From Macrolepiota albuminosa (lineage: Eukaryota > Basidiomycota > Agaricomycetes > Agaricales > Agaricaceae), in NCBI GenBank assembly GCA_027475525.1, contig JAMWFC010000060.1:744001-808000 (forward strand): 64,000 nt of DNA, given 5' to 3'. The notes beneath the pieces were generated by a model. The model saw only the letters and a program-made list of their open reading frames with translations. It was not told the DNA's origin and did not search any database. This document shows positions 58,081 to 64,000 of the stretch, piece after piece (the first letter of the stretch is position 1; every line of letters starts with the position of its first letter). The translations under genes and the position numbers were made by a program.

Positions 58081-60136
58081 GCTAAGTAGCTGCACTAGTG
58101 ATAGTCCATGCAGCCCCCAGCTCGATTTGTGCATCATCACCGTAAACGATGACAATGATAAAAATGAGGCTAGCACCCAACTTAGTGACAAAATTAGGTC
58201 AAGCTAGCAAAATTTGAATGCTGAGTGTAACTGTGTGCTCAAAGGGTTATGATTCATTGTTATATACATGTGTAGTAGCTATCTTTTATACTATACACTA
58301 CTGTATTTCCAAGATGAGTCCATTTGCAGCACTACTAATTGGCACCTCTCCTCATGGTTCCAACTAATGGCAACCTGTCAATGGTGACCAGCAGCATATG
58401 GATGACAGCAACCAATGGCATTATAGCCCATTGGCCACAGCAACTCTAAACTGACTTAGAATTGTACATGTCTGCTCACTTTTTAGTATGATTCTGATTG
58501 GCCTCCAGGGTATGGTCAGAAAATCCTCAACAGATGCTGTCAGCACTAATGTCAGCGCTAAACATTGTATCAATTTCTGATAAGTCAAAATGTTAGGCTT
58601 AAGTATATCCTGTGCCATTGTCATTGATTTCTTAGACTTCTGATTGAGGTGCCTTGTCAAATGGCAGTGCCTAATGCTAACCCCTTTGAGAATTGATCAG
58701 GATTTGGTCAGAGTCACCTCCCCACCATTGTGCTAGCACTATGAGTCCTGAGTCTCCTAAATCTTTGAAGTCAATGAATAGTGTGTGCTGAAAGACTGAT
58801 AAATGTTGGATGAGACCGATAAGTAAAGACTGTAGTGGAGCACCAAAGCCAAAGATGTCCTGAGTCCAAGAAGATCACTAGAGTTGCTAGTATGTCGAAT
58901 GTTGGTAAGCCTATAATGTCTCTTGATGCACTCAGCCTAAGTAGAAGCCTATCACCACTTATGTAGCAGAGGCAGATTCACACATTTCTAGTGCCCACAA
59001 TATTCAAGCTCAGAATTCTTTATGTTTAGAGACAAGAAATATATGCACCTTAGTATATTGATGATAGGATTGTAAGTTGAGTTCAATGTTGGCACAATCA
59101 TAGTTCAATGTGTCATGACCCACACCACCCCAGCTCTGAACATCTACAATTATGGTAACATCTCTGCTACTCACCTCACAACCTTTCTGAACTCTTAAAG
59201 GGAATACTACCCTATCAAGGGACTGGACTGGTGCCACTGTGGATGGAACCAGCTAATTGGACCTGACATCCACATTCAGTATATCACACAACTAACATAG
59301 CACCCACCACCAGTACTTAGTATTCTGCATAACCAGCTTTAGCACCTGCCATTACCACTCAGTACTTTGCATGATTGGCTCCAACATTCACTATCAACAC
59401 TCTGGCTCCAGCACCTATAGTTCTCTGCACACTCAACTCAGGTTGATGTCCCTAATATTACTCCAACCTTCACATAATACACTGCACAAGCCTGGTCACC
59501 TGAGACCAGAGTCAAAGACTCTGGATCTCACCTATGTTGGATAGTTAATTTGTAAATAGCATCTTATTACAATAGTCTTGATATTGCCTGAATCTCTGTC
59601 ATACTATAGTCTCATACAAATTACCTGCCTTGTTTCCATCTCTGTTGCTTAACTTTTCAATTTACTCTTCCTCTAAAAAGTCTGCTAGTCTTCTAAGTTT
59701 CTCATCATTTCTACAATGGTGTTTCTCAGTTTGCCAGCTCTGTTCTACAGCCTCAGCCTGAGTCTAAGATCACATCTTTTAACTCACTCTTTCTCACTCT
59801 TTGCTCCAGGACACTATGTTAAATTCCAGAGAATTTTCACACTCCACCAAAACCCCTAGAACAACCTGTTCCCAACTTTGTAGGTTTAAAATTGCCTCTG
59901 CAAATGCTAAGTCTGCTTAATAAGAACCTGCTTGCAGTTAGAAGCCCCCATTATTAGCAGGACCTGACAAAATGGCAAAAAAGAGTCATTGCTCAGTGTG
60001 AGCTTGCTGAGCAGAGGCATGTTTGTCAAAATAGCAGTTGTGAAATAAGAAAGAACCACATCAGTATGGTTGCTTGATATAAATGCTTCCTAAATGAGTT
60101 TTTCAACATCAGGAGCCAAATTATATCCACCTCAAA

Positions 60137-60802
60137 TGTGAGGGGATATGCGGTGTAGTAGGGGGATAGTCTCACTGAGGGAATGTCCTTGGTAGTCGGT
60201 TGTTCTCTGGGGTCAGAACACGAGTTGACGATAATAGAAGGAGATAATTGCCACGTAATAGTTCCCTCGTAGGATACAAAGGTCGAGGGGAGAGAATAGA
60301 ATTCGCTTCAGCAAGAGGAGTCGAGGTGTGATTGAGAATCAAGGACAATGTCGCTCATGGTGCTGACAAGTCTGAGAGAAGAAGAGAACTAAGCAGAGAC
60401 GAAACTCAGACCAGAAATAGTGGGGTGCAAAAACCTGTCTTTCCTAGTGTCAGAGCAGCCTTTTTATACTTATTCTACAGTCTTTAGAGATCGACGATTC
60501 TCTCCCTGAACGCTCTCTATCGCCGATTCTCGTTCCCAGACGCTTTCCATCGTCGATTCCTGTCCTATTTTACATCTCAACTGTCGGTCGGTCTCAAACC
60601 TTATTTCTCTCACCGTATATGTTCAGCCTACTTCCCGATTTAGTTATTCCCACTTTCCATCTATAACTCTTTGTATACACCTTCTTTACCATTTTAATGA
60701 TTTGTCCTCTCCGGCCATTGTTGGAATCGTGGTATGCGTCAAACTTCTTTCCGCCCTTTGTCCTTCTGTAAGATCCGCTCCCCTGCCACAGCGGGTATCA
60801 CA
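60137..60802 (-). mobile_element. Possible solo LTR or LTR fragment
   Basis: A 666-bp segment bounded by TGTGA on one side and TCACA on the other, the short inverted TG..CA ends of LTRs. It keeps normal CpG content, unlike the decayed sequence to its left. A minus-strand TATAAAAAG (60460-60468) would suit an LTR promoter. No 5-bp target duplication is seen (TCAAA versus GGTGA) and no second LTR or intact polymerase is in the window. Orientation and ends are uncertain. Confidence 0.4.
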
Positions 60803-61490
60803 GGTGACCTGTGTTCCAACTTCAAGAATTCAAGCCAATTTTGTAAAAACGCGTCGCGATGGTGCGAACTTTAAAATCTGATCAAGGGTCACATATCTAT
60901 ACTCTTGTTACAATATCTTAAAGTGCTTGCAATATGTTAAAAAATCAATACATAATCTGCTAGATGATATGACTCAAAGAGACTTCGGTGATGTACCTCG
61001 AGTAGTGCCTAAATCCGAGTATCTTCAAATCTGTTTTCATGTTTTACAATATTTACCTTATTGAAAACCGAGTAAATGTCGCTGATCCTCTCGAGGTCGA
61101 AGCCTTGAACAATATGTATTGATTATATTCTAGCAAGGATCAGGTGGATCGTGGCCACAATCTCACGAAAATTGCCTTTGAAACACTAAGCCATTTTGAA
61201 ACCCGTGTATATGGATAGCAGCATCCCTCCTTGTTCTGGCAAGCAAATAGCTGCGATCAACGAGGGATGTATCGCCGAAAATATCGCGGACTCTGGGTAG
61301 AGCCAATCGATTAACATCTTGGTGAGGTGATGTAGACTACTCGGCATGCTACATACGTGGCCGTAGTAAGTATGGCACGTAATCAACCGAGTCCCGAAAC
61401 TCCCGTTTAGCCGCTTTGTCATATACATGACATCAGGATTTCTGCCGATCATCTCGTCGCCTAAACCGCCATCGGCAAGTATATTATGCG
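60803..61490. other. Intergenic upstream of the ABC transporter
   Basis: No gene recognised. A minus-strand frame at 61186-61452 (88 codons, ending YTGFKMA) has no known relatives I can name. Confidence 0.4.
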
Positions 61491-61497
61491 TATATAT
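61491..61497 (+). promoter_or_regulatory. TATA box of the ABC transporter
   Basis: TATATAT 44-50 bases upstream of the ATG at 61541. Confidence 0.55.
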
Positions 61498-61540
61498 GTG
61501 ACTCGTTTTTTTGTTGTCCTCGAGCCATTACGCGAGCGAC

Positions 61541-64000
61541 ATGGAGTCCCTCTCCAGGACGGCCACTACCCTGGCCGACGAGCCAAAGCGACATTCACCC
61601 GACACTGGCACACAGAACGTCAACCTGTCCCGTGTCGACATAGATTCGGTTGATCCTATCGGTATGCAGGAGCTCAGAAGAACTTTGTCGGACCAACAAG
61701 CAGAGCACTCTCATCGGGACTCGTTCTATAGTTCTGATGTTACGCTTCATGGGTCAATTGATCCAGAAAAGTTTGACTTTGAAAAGACCCTTCGTGCTCT
61801 CGTCCGCAAGTGAGTAGTAAATCAAGCGAATCCTAGGATTGTGCTTATACACCCGCATGGATAGACGTGAGGAGGCGCACATCAAGCCTAGGACGCTGGG
61901 TGTTGTCTTTCGAGACCTTGAAGTTGTCGGTCTTGGCGCTTCGGACACCCAGCAGCCTACGCTCGGTTCGTTGTTCAGCTACAAGACAGTTCAAGCCAAC
62001 ATCCATGCGGCTCGCCACCCATCTGTCCGTAGTATTTTAAGTGGGTTTGAAGGCGTCGTTAAACCCGGAGAAATGCTGTGTATGTTTGAGCAACTCCCTT
62101 TCTTTATGTTTTGCTGAGATGGCATCCAGTGGTCCTAGGACGCCCTGGGTCAGGCTGCACTACATTCCTCAAAACTATGGCTAATATGCGCGAGGATTAT
62201 CACGCCGTCAACGGCGAAGTCCACTACGATTCTCTATCTCCAGCGGACATCAAAAACCATTATCGAGGCGATGTGCAATACTGTCCGGAGGATGATGTCC
62301 ATTTCCCTACCCTCTCTGTTGGACAAACTTTGAAGTTTGCTGCCAAAACGCGCGCCCCACACGTGCGCATTAGTGACAGCAGCAGGAGTGTATACAACAA
62401 CCAGATAACAGATGTTCTTACCACGTTATTTGGTTTGAGACACGCTAGGAAGACACCTGTGGGTGATGCCGTTATACGTGGAGTTAGTGGTGGAGAAAAA
62501 AAGCGAGTTTCCATTGCGGAGATTTTCGCAACTAGACCGTGCCTCGCTGCTTGGGACAAGTAAGTTGTCTTACGTGAATGCGTTTTCTGTTGTCTTTGGT
62601 TTTCTAAAGTCTGTTTTCAGCTCAACTCGAGGTCTCGACTCGAGCACTGCCCTCGAGTACGTTCGTGCACTACGCATTGCCACCGACACTTTCCAGTCTA
62701 CGACGATCGTCTCCCTTTATCAAGCTGGAGAGAATTTATACCGTCATTTTGACAAGGTTTGCGTGATCTACGAAGGTAAAATGGCATACTTTGGCCCAGC
62801 AGATCAAGCGAGGCAATACTTTATTGACATGGGGTGCGTGCATGACTCAGTGGACATTGTAGCCTGCCTTACCCTTTGTACTATCAGATATGAACCCGCC
62901 AACCGACAGACTACTTCAGATTTTCTAGTTTCCGTCACTGACCCCAATGGACGGAATGTCCGCTCAGGCGTTGTGTCCCTTCCTCGCACCGCAGACGAGT
63001 TCGCCGAATATTTCAAGAAATCGTCCTTTGGCATTACTAATAGGAATGAAATGAACGATTACATTCTAAATTTCGTAGGCAAACCAAATTATGCTTCGGC
63101 ATACATGCAAAGCGCTCAGGCTGAGCATGCCAAACACACGCGACCGGCAAGGCGAGTTGATTGTCCGTTGATTGCCTCGTGATGACAAACTCACTATACA
63201 TTTCCTCCACATAGCCCTTACATGATCAGTATTCCTATGCAAGCGCGCGCAGTCATGCTCAGACGAGTTCAGATTCTACGTGGGAACATGCTCGCCACGG
63301 GCTTGAACGCATTGTCAGTTCTTTCTTTTACCCTAGTAACAATGTAAATTCATCATCTTTTTACAGCTTGTTCGTCTTCCAGGCCTTGATTGTGGGTAGT
63401 GTTTTCTTCAACTCTCCTGAAGCGACTTCGGCCTTTTTCTCGCGTGGAGGCGTTCTCTTTTTGTATGACGTTATCCTCCTACTTGATGCGAATCGGTGGC
63501 TGATTGGGAACTGCACAGTGCCATTCTGTTTGCAGCCCTTACGAGTATGGCCGAGATTCCAGCGCTTTACGCCCAGCGACCCATTGTTCATAGGCATAAG
63601 ATCGCCGCGCTCTATCATCCGTTCATCGAGGCCTTGGCTTTGACTCTTGTTGATGTTCCAATCACGTTTGTTACGACGTTTTTATTTGGTGTAATTCTAT
63701 ACTTTATGGTTGGACTTCAGCGGACGGCGGGTCAATTCTTGTGCGCTTCTCTCTTTGGTCTTGAAGGATCTGTTCTGACTTTTCAATTAGCGTCTTTTAT
63801 CTATTCGTGTTCTCCATGTCGGTCACGATGAAAGCCTGGTTCCGGACTATTGCTGCTGCCTTCAAGTCCGAGGCGTCTGCTCAAACCGTAGCCGGCATAT
63901 CTGTCCTTGCAGTGGCCATCTATACTGGTTAGTTTGATGTTGTGCTGTCTTGTCCGCTGTGGACGGTGTTCTGACCCCTTGTAAAGGCTATCAAATTCCT
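61541..64000 (+). CDS. PDR-type ABC transporter (ABCG full-size), 5' part
   Basis: Pleiotropic drug resistance exporter of the Pdr5/Cdr1 type, reverse-oriented (NBD before TMD). The start MESLSRTATTLADEPKRHSP leads to FDFEKTLRALVRK, spliced to REEAHIKPRTLGVVFRDLEV. The first nucleotide-binding domain has Walker A GRPGSGCTTFLK, signature VSGGEKKRVSIAE and the degenerate Walker B WDNSTRGLDSSTALEYVRAL, all usual for PDR NBD1. Then come QAGENLYRHFDKVCVIYEGK and GPADQARQYFIDMGYEPANR. The first membrane domain begins PYMISIPMQARAVMLRRVQI and includes ILFAALTSMAEIPALYAQRP and FSMSVTMKAWFRTIAAAFKS. Introns join in frame throughout; one is GC-AG (63152-63214). The last exon (GYQIP) runs off the window, so NBD2 and TMD2 are not seen. 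Confidence 0.92.

Larger units (their letters stand above)
54620..60136. other. Long AT-rich, CpG-poor, gene-poor block with decayed repeats
   Basis: More than 5 kb of AT-rich sequence with very few CG dinucleotides and many stops in all frames. Around 55908-55995 an A-box-like TGGCACCACTGTGG and a B-box-like GGTTCAAACTG about 55 bases apart resemble a tRNA-derived SINE. Near 59300-59440 a loose ~50-bp repeat recurs (CAGTACTTAGTATTCTGCAT, ACTCAGTACTTTGCATG). A fragment near 59960-60060 reads like eroded coding sequence (DLTKWQKRVIAQCELAEQRH). A minus-strand frame at 56193-56534 is cysteine-rich but unrecognised. Most likely old transposons. Confidence 0.5.

Noticed and set aside
1..64000. CRISPR arrays, bacterial operons or a biosynthetic gene cluster
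   Set aside because: Intron-rich eukaryotic genes throughout; no CRISPR-type repeat/spacer pattern; secondary-metabolism-type genes are scattered and lack a core synthase.

Overview
The window is nuclear DNA of a filamentous basidiomycete, most likely an agaricomycete. Its genes are broken by many short introns (about 45-65 nt, GT-AG with a few GC-AG). Gene content includes RNA polymerase subunits RPB11 and RPC31, ribosomal protein uL15, a YRA1/ALY homologue, condensin, tandem cytochrome P450s, a PDR-type ABC transporter, a CE2-like SGNH esterase and a fungal O-methyltransferase. I could not narrow it to a genus. CDS coordinates below run from start codon to stop codon and include introns.

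Layout. 0.3-5.2 kb: RING E3 ligase (-), ribosomal protein uL15 (-), RPB11 (+). 6.2-11.8 kb: two tandem P450 paralogues (-), the first carrying an apparent frameshift. 12.8-14.1 kb: two-domain SGNH/CE2-like hydrolase (-). 15.4-17.1 kb: zinc alcohol dehydrogenase (+), with an apparent frameshift. 17.8-22.2 kb: RPC31 (-) divergent from YRA1/ALY (+), then prenyltransferase alpha subunit (+). 22.3-25.8 kb: no recognisable gene, but a hairpin-rich diverged duplication and a tandem array of exon/intron-like modules. 25.8-35.2 kb: trehalose-6-phosphate phosphatase TPS2 (+) and condensin subunit 1 (+). 35.3-38.2 kb: AT-rich, CpG-poor block with a ~265-bp satellite. 38.2-53.4 kb: F-box protein (-), PI4P 5-kinase (-), a second AT-rich block, PP2C phosphatase (-), DHA1-type MFS transporter (-), tetraspanin (-), O-methyltransferase (+). 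53.4-61.5 kb: a long gene-poor region with a hairpin cluster, decayed repeats and a possible LTR. 61.5-64 kb: PDR-type ABC transporter (+), cut by the window end.

Most genes are unlinked housekeeping functions: transcription (RPB11, RPC31), mRNA export (YRA1), translation (uL15), protein prenylation, chromosome condensation, trehalose metabolism and phosphoinositide signalling. P450, ADH, SGNH esterase, O-methyltransferase, MFS and ABC genes are scattered among them and do not form an obvious biosynthetic cluster.

The most striking pattern is technical. I found 17 exact tandem duplications whose copies are all offset by exactly 77 bp, cutting exons, introns and intergenic DNA alike. This is what contigs from a k=77 de Bruijn assembly look like when joined without merging their k-mer overlap. 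Three genes also show a one-base contraction in a short homopolymer. Gene models here should be rebuilt after collapsing these copies. The main biological candidates are the minus-strand mini-exon/intron array (23.4-24.0 kb), the hairpin repeats with compensatory changes (22.7-23.1 kb), the hairpin cluster (54.1-54.6 kb), and long introns in YRA1 and TPS2.
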